In this document: one piece after another, positions 1 through 7,910 of the stretch
Layout of the letters: the number at the start of each line of letters is the position of its first letter
Position numbering within the stretch: position 1 is the first letter of the stretch
Source of the DNA: Paenisporosarcina sp. OV554
GTDB lineage: Bacteria > Bacillota > Bacilli > Bacillales_A > Planococcaceae
Reading direction: 5' to 3'
NCBI RefSeq assembly: GCF_003058165.1
Contig: NZ_QBUC01000002.1
Span: 1 to 64,000, forward strand
Length of the DNA: 64,000 nt
Position numbers and translations under genes: made by a program
The notes under the pieces: generated by a model
The model's input: only the letters and a program-made list of their open reading frames with translations
What the model was told of the DNA's origin: nothing
Databases searched by the model: none

Positions 1-573
1 ATTTTTAGATATTTGAGAATCAGTTTTTTTTTCGTAATAAAGCTCTCTCTTTCAAGAAAGAAATATGAATTTCAGTCCCTTTTGCAGTGCCCTCAGGTCA
101 CGGGATATGCTTTTTCAGGAAAATCATTTAATGAAGAAGTGGCTGCTATGATTGATGAAGCTGATTATGTTATCACTGGTTCGTATGTCGTAAAAAACGA
201 TCCAGCGGTTAATGATGGTGTGATTGATGACAGCGTTCAGGACTCAAGCAAATGGGCAACTGCCTTCCCGAGAGCTGTTATGAAAGACGCAGAAGCCAAA
301 AATAAAGAGTTTGTATTAATGAGCTTGCGCAATCCTTATGATGCTGCAAATTTTGAGGAAGCAAAGGCTGTCCTTGCTGTTTACGGATTTAAAGGCTATT
401 CAAACGGTGCCTACAGACAGCCGAATATACCGGCTGGCATTAAAACAATCTTTGGAGAATCAAAGCCAAAAGGTAAATTACCGGTAGACATTCCATCAGT
501 TACACATCCGGAAGAAATTCTTTATAAATTCGGCCATGGTTTAGATATCCGTTCCGGCAAGCAGCTTAAATAA
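1..573 (+). CDS. nagZ: Beta-N-acetylglucosaminidase NagZ, C-terminal part only
   Basis: The reading frame is open from the window edge to TAA at 571-573. From about position 97 the product reads like the C-terminal domain of Bacillus NagZ (glycoside hydrolase family 3): [49 protein letters not shown] and [10 protein letters not shown] are family hallmarks. In Bacillus this secreted enzyme removes terminal GlcNAc from peptidoglycan fragments. The namZ-type gene follows after 20 bp, the usual partner order. The N-terminal catalytic barrel is absent. The first roughly 32 codons (T-rich, Lys/Phe/Ser-rich) do not look like GH3, so either the gene is broken just upstream or the window edge is a contig or rearrangement boundary. 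The internal ATG at 13 is not credited as a real start. Confidence 0.8.
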   Translation: MFRYLRISFFFVIKLSLSRKKYEFQSLLQCPQVTGYAFSGKSFNEEVAAMIDEADYVITGSYVVKNDPAVNDGVIDDSVQDSSKWATAFPRAVMKDAEAKNKEFVLMSLRNPYDAANFEEAKAVLAVYGFKGYSNGAYRQPNIPAGIKTIFGESKPKGKLPVDIPSVTHPEEILYKFGHGLDIRSGKQLK

Positions 574-593
574 TCTGAAGGGGAGGAGTTATC

Positions 594-1835
594 ATGAAAC
601 GAATTCTATTTATTATTTTGATTCTAATGCTTGCTTTAACCGCAATCCCAGCAGCAAAAGATATTTCTGCACACAAGGATAAGAAAAAGAATACGGTGTC
701 GCCTGGAGTTGAGGTTCTTTTAAAAGATCAGAAAGAGCTTTTAAAAGGTAAGAAAGTGGGTTTAATTACAAATCCAACAGGCATTGACTCGGAGTTAAAT
801 AGTATAGTCGACCTGCTGAATGATGATCCGGATATTGAACTAAGCGCTTTATATGGCCCTGAGCATGGAGTTCGCGGAGATGCGCAGGCAGGATCAAGCG
901 TTGGATTTTATATCGATGAAAAAACAGGCTTGCCTGTATACAGCTTATACGGAAAAACGAAAAAACCAACACCTGAAATGCTTGAAAATGTAGACGTTCT
1001 ATTATTTGATATCCAGGACGTCGGCACACGCTATTACACGTACATCTATACAATGGCATATGCAATGGAAGCAGCACAAGAAAATGACATTCCATTTATC
1101 GTGCTTGACCGTCCAAATCCGCAGGGGGGACTGTCAGTAGACGGACCAGTGCTTGAGCCTGAATTTTCATCATTTGTCGGATTGTACCCGATTCCGCTTA
1201 AACATGGTATGACAGTAGGAGAGCTTGCTTCGTTCTTCAATGAGGAATTTGAAATTGGAGCAGATTTGACTGTGGTTAAAATGAAAGGCTGGAAGCGTTC
1301 CATGGATTATGATGATACAGGCCTACCATTTGTGCTGGCATCACCAAACATGCCGACAGTTTCAACAACATTTGTCTATCCGGCAACAGGATTAATTGAA
1401 GGGACGAATGTGTCAGAAGGAAGAGGAACAACCAAACCGTTTGAACTGATTGGTGCACCATACATCAACAGTGCAAACCTTGCAGAAAAACTGAACTCAC
1501 TCAGCCTGCCTGGTGTGAAATTCAGAGCAGCTTCCTTTACGCCAACTTTCTCAAAGCATACTGGAAAACTCAGTCATGGGGTAGAAGTTTATGTAACAGA
1601 TCGGGAAGAATTTAATGCGGTTCCAACTGGTCTTCACATTATTAAAACGATTCATGACATGTATCCGAACGACTTTCAATTCTTGGCTGCGAACAACTTC
1701 AGCTTGTTGATTGGCAACGATTGGGTCAGACCTATGATTCTAGAAGGAGCATCTGTTGCGGAAATCATGTATGAGTATCAGAATGAGCAGGATGAATTTA
1801 AAGAGGTTCGGAAAGAATATTTGATGTATAAGTAA
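594..1835 (+). CDS. namZ: Exo-beta-N-acetylmuramidase NamZ (YbbC/DUF1343 family)
   Basis: A 413-residue protein with an N-terminal signal peptide (basic MKRI, then a hydrophobic stretch to about residue 22), so probably exported. The body is typical of the YbbC/DUF1343 (GH171) family: GKKVGLITNPTG near residues 52-63, ALYGPEHGVRGDAQAG near 85-100, DIQDVGTRYYTYIYTM near 140-155, DRPNPQGG and EGTNVSEGRGT. Family members release MurNAc from the non-reducing end of peptidoglycan chains, working with NagZ. The gene sits 20 bp downstream of nagZ in the same direction, so an operon for cell-wall recycling is likely. The ATG at 594 has a good GGGGAGGAG site 7 bp upstream. Length is normal for the family. 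Confidence 0.9.
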   Translation: MKRILFIILILMLALTAIPAAKDISAHKDKKKNTVSPGVEVLLKDQKELLKGKKVGLITNPTGIDSELNSIVDLLNDDPDIELSALYGPEHGVRGDAQAGSSVGFYIDEKTGLPVYSLYGKTKKPTPEMLENVDVLLFDIQDVGTRYYTYIYTMAYAMEAAQENDIPFIVLDRPNPQGGLSVDGPVLEPEFSSFVGLYPIPLKHGMTVGELASFFNEEFEIGADLTVVKMKGWKRSMDYDDTGLPFVLASPNMPTVSTTFVYPATGLIEGTNVSEGRGTTKPFELIGAPYINSANLAEKLNSLSLPGVKFRAASFTPTFSKHTGKLSHGVEVYVTDREEFNAVPTGLHIIKTIHDMYPNDFQFLAANNFSLLIGNDWVRPMILEGASVAEIMYEYQNEQDEFKEVRKEYLMYK

Positions 1836-1961
1836 TGGTGACTTTTTGTGCGTGATATCAAGAAAGTGAAGATATAAAAATACTAGTTTTGAACGATGCA
1901 ATTTTGTATATTCATTTACCTGCTGGGCATATTAACCTTTATAGAAAGGATGTCTGATAGC

Positions 1962-2093
1962 ATGGATGAAAATAAATTAGCACAACTTGACCGTGAACAG
2001 TTACAAGAAATTAGTGAACTTGAAGTTAAGATTGGAGTTACACTTGTTGCTTATGATAATGGGGCAACCGAAACGCCACCTTCACCCTCATAA
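1962..2093 (+). CDS. Small hypothetical protein, 43 residues
   Basis: ATG at 1962 is preceded by AGAAAGGA about 11 bp upstream; an in-frame ATG at 1950 sits directly on that site and is less likely. The product is acidic and mostly polar (DENKLAQLDREQLQEISELE), predicted helical, and ends in a Pro/Ser-rich tail (ETPPSPS). No family is recognised. A strong terminator follows 25 bp after the stop, which supports a short independent transcript. Confidence 0.5.
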   Translation: MDENKLAQLDREQLQEISELEVKIGVTLVAYDNGATETPPSPS

Positions 2094-2117
2094 GAAATTT
2101 CCTATAGTAAGAAATGA

Positions 2118-2141
2118 GCATCCGAAATGGATGCTTTTTTT
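2118..2141 (+). terminator. Rho-independent terminator
   Basis: Stem GCATCC/GGATGC with a 5-nt loop followed by a run of T residues. It ends the small gene at 1962-2093 and isolates the downstream marR promoter. Confidence 0.85.
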
Positions 2142-2159
2142 ATGCAACAAAATACCAGA

Positions 2160-2188
2160 TTGACAAAGAAGGGGAAAAGTTGTATTTT
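2160..2188 (+). promoter_or_regulatory. Promoter of the marR-ABC operon
   Basis: TTGACA (2160-2165), a 17-bp spacer and TATTTT (2183-2188). Transcription would start near 2195, inside the repeated GAAC/GTTC sequence, which fits autorepression by the MarR protein. Confidence 0.6.
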
Positions 2189-2194
2189 AAATAG

Positions 2195-2227
2195 GTTCAG
2201 CTGGAACTGTTCAATATAGAACTGTTC
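2195..2227. promoter_or_regulatory. Probable MarR operator, repeated GAACtGTTC
   Basis: Two copies of GAACTGTTC, at 2204-2212 and 2219-2227, 15 bp start to start. Each is a GAAC-N-GTTC palindrome. A further GTTC at 2195-2198 forms GTTCagctgGAAC with the first copy. The cluster overlaps the predicted transcription start of the marR-ABC operon. Assignment to the MarR protein is inference from position. Confidence 0.5.
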
Positions 2228-2247
2228 TAATACGAAGAAACGGTGAT

Positions 2248-2730
2248 GTGCAATTGGAAAATGAAAAGATGTTGAAATCAATACAACTATTACATTCATT
2301 TTGGAACGTGCAAAAGAATTTAATTAAACTCGCTCAAAAGTCCGCGGTCGAAAATGGTTTATCTGTTCCACAGTATTCCATTTTGATGGCAATGAAACTT
2401 GATAAGGAAATGATCCAAAAAAATGTTGGAGAAGTAACCTTTCTTCCCAAAAGTACCCTTAGCCAAGCAGTTGATGGACTCGTTCGTGAAGGCATTATTA
2501 ATCGTCAACAAGTAGAAGGCAATCGTCGGGAAATCATGTTGTCAATTACTGAAAAAGGCGATGCACTTATAAAAGATATTTATCTGCAAGAAGGTGGTAT
2601 TCATCAAGTATTTCAATCTGTAGTTGAAGACATGAGTGAAAGCCAATATGATGAACTGCTTAGAGGACATCTTCAAATTACAACTTTTTTGGAGACAGAA
2701 GCTCAAGAAATAGGAGAGTGTATGAAATGA
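2248..2730 (+). CDS. MarR-family transcriptional regulator
   Basis: About 160 residues with the winged-helix layout of MarR proteins: an N-terminal dimerisation helix, then a recognition region (VTFLPKSTLSQAVDGLVREG, about residues 65-85), the wing (INRQQVEGNRREIMLSITEKG) and a C-terminal helix pair. MarR regulators of exporter operons usually repress their own operon until a ligand binds. The gene is first in an operon with two ABC exporter genes, and the next ATG overlaps its stop codon. The start is uncertain: GTG at 2248 gives full length but has a weak ribosome site; ATG at 2269 with GGAAAATGAAAAG upstream is an alternative. Confidence 0.85.
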   Translation: MQLENEKMLKSIQLLHSFWNVQKNLIKLAQKSAVENGLSVPQYSILMAMKLDKEMIQKNVGEVTFLPKSTLSQAVDGLVREGIINRQQVEGNRREIMLSITEKGDALIKDIYLQEGGIHQVFQSVVEDMSESQYDELLRGHLQITTFLETEAQEIGECMK

Positions 2731-4451
2731 TTAAGTTACTGAAAAACCTATCTGTTTATAAGTGGTTTGTTTTAGCAGTTATTGGCCTTGTTTTTATTCA
2801 ATCGATGGCTGATCTTTTTCTACCCACTCTAATGGCTGACATTATTGACAAGGGTGTTGTAAAAGGAGACGTCCCATATATTTGGAAGCTTGGCGGATTT
2901 ATGTTGTTGATTTCAGTAATTGGCGCGATTGCCTCCATTATTGCCAGCTATTATTCTTCTAAAGCTGCGATGGGCCTTGGACGCGATATTCGTAGAAAAG
3001 TCTTTAACCATGTAGGGAAGTTTTCATTACAAGAATTTGATGAAGTTGGAACGGCTTCACTCATTACACGGACTACTAATGACATTACTCAAGTTCAACA
3101 AGTGGTTATTATGATGCTCCGTATGGTTGTTAGCGCACCTATCATGTTAGTGGGTGGACTCATCATGGCGCTATCGAAAGATGCCAAACTATCTCTTGTT
3201 ATTTTCCTTACGATGCCAATACTGATTGGTACCATATTACTAATCCTAAAAAAAGGGGTTCCTCTTTTCCAAACGGTTCAAAACAAATTGGACCGGTTAA
3301 ATCTTGTACTACGTGAAAATCTTACAGGAATTCGAGTTGTTCGTGCATTCAACCGTGAAGATGAAGAGAAAGTGCGACTTAAACAAGCGAATAGAGAATT
3401 AACAGATGTCTCGATCAAAGTAAATAAAATTATGGCATTTTTAATGCCTGTCATGATGCTCGTCATGAACTTGACGGTTGTCGGCATTATTTGGTTCGGA
3501 GGTATCCGAATTAATAACGGAGGCATGCAGATTGGTGACTTAATGGCTTTTATCCAATATGTTATGCAAATCATGTTTGCTCTTGTAATGGCCTCTATGA
3601 TGTTCGTGATGGTTCCACGTGCAGCCGTTTCGGCAAAACGGATAAATGAAGTACTTGAAATGAAACCATCATTTCAAGACGAAGGTACGGAAAAGGCAAA
3701 TATTGAACAAGGTACGCTTGAGTTTGAAAATGTCTCGTTTAGTTATCCTGGAGCAGAAAAACCTGCATTATCCGATATTAGTTTTAAAGCAAGACCTGGA
3801 GAAATCACGGCGATTATTGGTGGAACAGGATCTGGGAAATCTACACTGGTCAATTTGATACCTCGCTTTTATGATATTTCAAGTGGTGTTATTCGTGTTA
3901 ATGGCGTTGATATTCGTAAAATGCCTGCAGATGAAGTTCGTTCAAAGCTTGGCTTTGTACCACAAAAATCCATACTTTTCACAGGAACCATTGCTGAAAA
4001 TATTCTTTTTGGAAAGCAAGATGCTTCCCAAAGTGAAATTGAACATGCGGCTCGTACTGCTCAAGCAGAAGATTTTATTGATAGAATGACGGACGGCTAT
4101 AATTCTGAAATCGAACAAGGTGGCTCGAACTTATCTGGAGGGCAAAAACAACGTCTTTCGATAGCGCGAGCACTCATTCGAAAGCCTGATGTGTATATTT
4201 TTGATGATAGTTTTTCTGCTCTTGATTTCAAGACAGATGCTAAGCTTCGTGCAGCACTAAAAGCTGAAACAAAAAATGCGACTGTTTTACTCGTGGCACA
4301 ACGTGTGAGTACGGTTGTAGACGCTGACAGAATCATCGTATTAGACGAAGGGGAAATTGTAGGTATGGGTACACACCAAGAGTTGCTTAAGTCTAATGAT
4401 GTATACCGTGAAATCGCCCTATCACAGCTTTCAGAGGAGGAAATCGCATGA
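2727..4451 (+). CDS. ABC exporter half-transporter, subunit 1 (YfiB-like)
   Basis: A 574-residue fusion of a six-helix transmembrane domain (about residues 1-310) and an ATPase domain. The ATPase has Walker A GGTGSGKST (about 366), signature LSGGQ (about 468) and Walker B VYIFDDSFSALD (about 490). An Asp stands where the catalytic Glu is expected, so this subunit provides the degenerate site of a heterodimer. ATG at 2727 overlaps the marR stop (ATGA) and lies 10 bp after TAGGAG; the GTG at 2718 sits too close to that site. With the next gene it should form a heterodimeric multidrug-type exporter in the cell membrane, as in Bacillus YfiBC or BmrCD. The substrate cannot be read from sequence. 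Confidence 0.9.
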   Translation: MIKLLKNLSVYKWFVLAVIGLVFIQSMADLFLPTLMADIIDKGVVKGDVPYIWKLGGFMLLISVIGAIASIIASYYSSKAAMGLGRDIRRKVFNHVGKFSLQEFDEVGTASLITRTTNDITQVQQVVIMMLRMVVSAPIMLVGGLIMALSKDAKLSLVIFLTMPILIGTILLILKKGVPLFQTVQNKLDRLNLVLRENLTGIRVVRAFNREDEEKVRLKQANRELTDVSIKVNKIMAFLMPVMMLVMNLTVVGIIWFGGIRINNGGMQIGDLMAFIQYVMQIMFALVMASMMFVMVPRAAVSAKRINEVLEMKPSFQDEGTEKANIEQGTLEFENVSFSYPGAEKPALSDISFKARPGEITAIIGGTGSGKSTLVNLIPRFYDISSGVIRVNGVDIRKMPADEVRSKLGFVPQKSILFTGTIAENILFGKQDASQSEIEHAARTAQAEDFIDRMTDGYNSEIEQGGSNLSGGQKQRLSIARALIRKPDVYIFDDSFSALDFKTDAKLRAALKAETKNATVLLVAQRVSTVVDADRIIVLDEGEIVGMGTHQELLKSNDVYREIALSQLSEEEIA

Positions 4452-6310
4452 GTAAGAAAAAGAAACCACCTCAAAATGCTGGGCAGATGGGGCCAGGACC
4501 AGGTGGCGGTAACATGATGATGATGGGACAAAAAGCGAAAGATTTCAATGGAACTTTGAAACGCCTTTTATCCTATTTAAAACCACGTAGGAACCAATTA
4601 ATCGCTGTGTTTTTTGCAGCAATCTTAAGTACTATTTTTACGATAGTTGGTCCAAAAATTATGGGAAATGCCATTACAGAGTTATTTGAAGGAGCATACG
4701 GGAAATTTTCAGGAGTACCTGGAGCTGCCATTGACTTTGATAAAATTGGGCAAATCCTTCTATTACTTGCAGGACTGTATGTCTTAAGCAGTCTTTTCAG
4801 CTATATCCAACAATATATTATGTCTAGTGTTGCACAAGATACAGTGTTCGATTTACGAGAAGATGTAAATCAAAAGCTTGAGAAATTGCCTTTGAAATTT
4901 TTTGATGGTCGTTCAAATGGGGATACACTTAGCAGGATGACCAATGACATCGATACAATTGGTAGTACGCTTCAACAAAGCTTAACGCAGTTCATCACAT
5001 CCATCATTACAATTGTAGGAATCATCATTATGATGCTTTCTATTAGCCCAATATTGACGCTAATCTCAATTGTGAGCTTACCCGTTTCAATTTTTGCTAT
5101 TGGACCCATTTTAAAAAGATCTCAAAAACATTTCGCTGATCAACAAAGAACTTTGGGCGAGTTAAATGGGCATATTGAAGAAATGTATACAGGTCATCAG
5201 ATTGTAAAAGCCTTTGGACATGAGAAAAAATCTGGCGCTCAGTTTGATGTGGTTAATGAAAAATTGTATGATGCTGGTACGAAAGCTCAGTTTATTTCGG
5301 GAATCATCATGCCGATGATGTTCTTTATCGGGAATTTGAGCTATGTTCTGATTAGTGTTGTTGGAGGAATCTTAGTAACGCAACGCGCTATCTCAATAGG
5401 TGATATTCAAGCATTTATCACGTATTCAAAACAATTCACTCAACCAATTACACAAACTGCGAATATCGCTAATATTATTCAGTCAACAGTTGCAGCAGCA
5501 GAACGTGTCTTTGAACTACTTGATGAAGAAGAGGAAATGAAAGAAAATACTTCAGTTAGTTTAAATAGAGCAGTAGGTACGGTCACTTTCGAACAAGTAG
5601 ACTTTGGCTATGAAGAAAATCTGTTGATACAAAATATGAATATAAACGTCTTACCTGGACAGACGGTCGCAATTGTTGGCCCTACTGGCGCAGGTAAAAC
5701 GACTATGATCAACCTGTTGATGAGATTCTATGAACTAAATGGAGGGAAAATTAAGATTGATGATCTAGATACACGAGATATGTCTCGAAGCGATCTTCGA
5801 AAGAATTTTGGAATGGTACTTCAAGATACTTGGCTCTTTAATGGCACGATTAAAGACAATATCGCCTATGGGAAAAATGGAGCAACAGATGAAGAAATTT
5901 TCGAAGCTGCTCGCACGGCTCATGCTGATCATTTCATTCGAACTCTTCCAGATAGTTACGATACAATCTTAAACGAAGAAGCCTCTAATATTTCTCAAGG
6001 ACAAAAACAGCTTCTGACAATCGCTCGAGCGGTTTTAGCAGATCCTCCAATTATGATTTTGGATGAAGCAACGTCTAGCGTAGATACAAGAACGGAAGTA
6101 TTCATTCAGAAGGCGATGAATCGCTTAATGGAAGGAAGAACTAGTTTTGTTATTGCCCATCGTCTATCGACCATCAAAGATGCTGATTTGATTCTTGTAA
6201 TGGATCAAGGTCAAGTGATTGAGCAAGGTACACACTCAGAACTAATTGAGAAAGATGGTTTTTACGCAGACCTATATAATAGCCAATTCACTGAAAAAGT
6301 GGCGGGATAA
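4448..6310 (+). CDS. ABC exporter half-transporter, subunit 2 (YfiC-like)
   Basis: A 620-residue partner of the previous gene, overlapping it by an ATGA. It has a Lys/Pro/Met/Gly-rich N-terminal extension (about residues 1-35), a six-helix membrane domain, and an ATPase with Walker A GPTGAGKTT (about 411), an altered signature NISQGQKQ (about 513) and canonical Walker B IMILDEATSSVD (about 537). The Glu here and the intact LSGGQ of subunit 1 would form the one hydrolysing site; the Asp and SQGQ form the degenerate one. This is the known design of heterodimeric type IV exporters. Control by the upstream MarR gene is inferred. Confidence 0.9.
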   Translation: MSKKKKPPQNAGQMGPGPGGGNMMMMGQKAKDFNGTLKRLLSYLKPRRNQLIAVFFAAILSTIFTIVGPKIMGNAITELFEGAYGKFSGVPGAAIDFDKIGQILLLLAGLYVLSSLFSYIQQYIMSSVAQDTVFDLREDVNQKLEKLPLKFFDGRSNGDTLSRMTNDIDTIGSTLQQSLTQFITSIITIVGIIIMMLSISPILTLISIVSLPVSIFAIGPILKRSQKHFADQQRTLGELNGHIEEMYTGHQIVKAFGHEKKSGAQFDVVNEKLYDAGTKAQFISGIIMPMMFFIGNLSYVLISVVGGILVTQRAISIGDIQAFITYSKQFTQPITQTANIANIIQSTVAAAERVFELLDEEEEMKENTSVSLNRAVGTVTFEQVDFGYEENLLIQNMNINVLPGQTVAIVGPTGAGKTTMINLLMRFYELNGGKIKIDDLDTRDMSRSDLRKNFGMVLQDTWLFNGTIKDNIAYGKNGATDEEIFEAARTAHADHFIRTLPDSYDTILNEEASNISQGQKQLLTIARAVLADPPIMILDEATSSVDTRTEVFIQKAMNRLMEGRTSFVIAHRLSTIKDADLILVMDQGQVIEQGTHSELIEKDGFYADLYNSQFTEKVAG

Positions 6311-6322
6311 ATGAAAATGAAG

Positions 6323-6355
6323 AATCTAGCGACGTAGCAGTTGCTAGATTTTTTT
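6323..6355 (+). terminator. Terminator of the marR-ABC operon
   Basis: AATCTAGC pairs with GCTAGATT across a 12-nt loop and is followed by seven T residues, 13 bp after the last ABC gene. Confidence 0.85.
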
Positions 6356-6425
6356 ATCTAAGTATGAAAGTAGGTATCATATTTGGATAAGTCGTCATAA
6401 TGCGATTCTTACTTTAGCCCAAACT

Positions 6426-6465
6426 AAAAGGCTCTCCATTTCCATTTGGAAATAGAGAGCCTTTA
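6426..6465 (-). terminator. Terminator of ilvE
   Basis: AAAGGCTCTC pairs with GAGAGCCTTT, with an inner TTTCCA/TGGAAA pairing. On the minus strand it ends in a short T run. It lies just after the ilvE stop, facing the exporter operon terminator. Confidence 0.7.
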
Positions 6466-6471
6466 TCTTTA

Positions 6472-7587
6472 CTATCGAGTGATTACATTGGAATGGAGCA
6501 AAGATTCAACCTCACTAGGTACTTCTACAACCCACCCAAATGGATCTTCAAGTGTACCTGTTTGAATACCTGTTAACGTGTCATATAATTTTTGTGAGAC
6601 TGGGCCAGTTTGACCATTGTTAATTGTCATTTTTTCATCGTTCCAGAATAATTCGCCTACGGGTGCAATCACTGCTGCGGTACCTGTACCAAACGCTTCT
6701 TCAAGTTTTCCATCAGCATAGGCTTGTTTAATTTCATCAATTGAAATAAGACGCTCTGAAACTGGTATATCCCAGTATCGGAGTAATTGAAGAATGGATT
6801 TACGCGTGATTCCTTCTAAAATGCTGCCGTTTACCATAGGAGTAACTACTTCTCCATCAATTTTAAAGAAGATATTCATACTGCCAACTTCTTCAATATA
6901 TTTACGGTTAACACCATCAAGCCATAGGACTTGGGAATAGCCTTTGTCACCAGATTGTTGCTGAGCTTTTAAACTAGAAGCATAATTACCACCCGTTTTT
7001 GCTGTTCCAGTGCCTCCAGCAACGGCGCGAACATATTCACTTTCGACAGAAATCTTAATAGGTGCAAGTCCCTCTTTGTAATAAGAACCTACAGGAGACA
7101 AAATGATAATAAATTGATAATTAGTAGAAGGTGCAACTCCTAAATAGGGTTCAGTTGAAATAATAAATGGTCGAATATATAAGGATGTACCTGCAGCTGT
7201 AGGAATCCATTCACGATCAATTTGGATGAGTTGCTTAAGTGCCTCTAATGCAAAGTCTTCATCGAGATGGGGAATGCATAAACGGTCATTTGAAATATTA
7301 AACCTCTTAAAGTTTTGATCGGGTCTAAATAAAAGCACTTGATCTTTTTCTGTCAAATAAGCCTTCAAACCTTCGAAAACGGACTGTCCGTAGTGGAAAA
7401 TCATCGAAGCTGGATCTAAAGAAAGACTTTGATATGGAATGATACGAGCGTCGTGCCATCCATGTCCTAAAGCATAATCCATTATAAACATATGATCAGT
7501 AAAAGTTTTACCAAACTGTAGTTTATCCGCTTGCGGTTTTTCCTTCTTCGTTGTGCTTAAAGTAATGTCGATATTGTAAGTCGTCAT
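6472..7587 (-). CDS. ilvE: Branched-chain amino acid aminotransferase
   Basis: A 371-residue class IV PLP aminotransferase that moves the amino group between glutamate and the keto acids of Leu, Ile and Val. The PLP lysine is Lys197 in AKTGGNYASSL; other family motifs are FHYGQSVFEGLKAY, RPDQNFKRFN, EEVGSMNIFF and EAFGTGTAA. The Bacillus IlvK/YwaA group has this length. ATG at 7587 follows AAGGAGAT at normal spacing. It is read away from ilvD, the preceding enzyme in the same pathway, from a shared upstream region that has a CodY-like box over the ilvE promoter. Confidence 0.93.
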   Translation of the reverse strand: MTTYNIDITLSTTKKEKPQADKLQFGKTFTDHMFIMDYALGHGWHDARIIPYQSLSLDPASMIFHYGQSVFEGLKAYLTEKDQVLLFRPDQNFKRFNISNDRLCIPHLDEDFALEALKQLIQIDREWIPTAAGTSLYIRPFIISTEPYLGVAPSTNYQFIIILSPVGSYYKEGLAPIKISVESEYVRAVAGGTGTAKTGGNYASSLKAQQQSGDKGYSQVLWLDGVNRKYIEEVGSMNIFFKIDGEVVTPMVNGSILEGITRKSILQLLRYWDIPVSERLISIDEIKQAYADGKLEEAFGTGTAAVIAPVGELFWNDEKMTINNGQTGPVSQKLYDTLTGIQTGTLEDPFGWVVEVPSEVESLLHSNVITR

Positions 7588-7648
7588 AATTCCATCTCCT
7601 TGCTTTATATTTACGGGGATCTAGATAACCCACAATAATATAAACAGT

Positions 7649-7678
7649 ATTATACATCTTTTCAGAATTATTTCACAA
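7649..7678 (-). promoter_or_regulatory. ilvE promoter with a CodY-like box in the spacer
   Basis: On the minus strand TTGTGA and TATAAT are separated by 18 bp. The spacer (7657-7671) reads TCTTTTCAGAATTAT, sharing the TTTTCAGAA core of the CodY consensus AATTTTCWGAAAATT with about five mismatches. CodY controls many branched-chain amino acid genes in Firmicutes. The match is weak, so regulation is a suggestion only. Confidence 0.4.
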
Positions 7679-7689
7679 AAAAAATTCCG

Positions 7690-7723
7690 GAATCCAGTAG
7701 ACAATAGTTTGCTGGATTCTTTT
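7690..7723. other. Hairpin in the ilvE-ilvD divergent region
   Basis: GAATCCAG (7690-7697) pairs with CTGGATTC (7712-7719). A short T run follows on the plus strand, and an A run to its left gives a longer T run on the minus strand, six bases after the stem. It could be an upstream terminator or attenuator. No T-box consensus was found in this 323-bp region. Confidence 0.45.
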
Positions 7724-7855
7724 GTTGATTAACCATGTAGAAATTAACCTATTAATCATTAGTAAAAGTCGTTTAAAGGAGAGAGATTGGTTAAAATTAG
7801 CCGAAAAGTACCATTTTTTAATAAATATTTATTTGAATATAAAATATAGAATTCA

Positions 7856-7883
7856 TTGAATTATGAAATAATACCAGTATAAT
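7856..7883 (+). promoter_or_regulatory. ilvD promoter
   Basis: TTGAAT (7856-7861), a 16-bp spacer and a perfect TATAAT (7878-7883), 27 bp before the ilvD start codon. Confidence 0.55.
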
Positions 7884-7910
7884 GGTAAAAACGAAAGGAC
7901 AGGATGCTTA

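Noticed and set aside
7588-7910. T-box riboswitch ahead of ilvE or ilvD
   Set aside because: Hairpins exist, but the conserved AGGGTGGNACCGCG element was not found on either strand.
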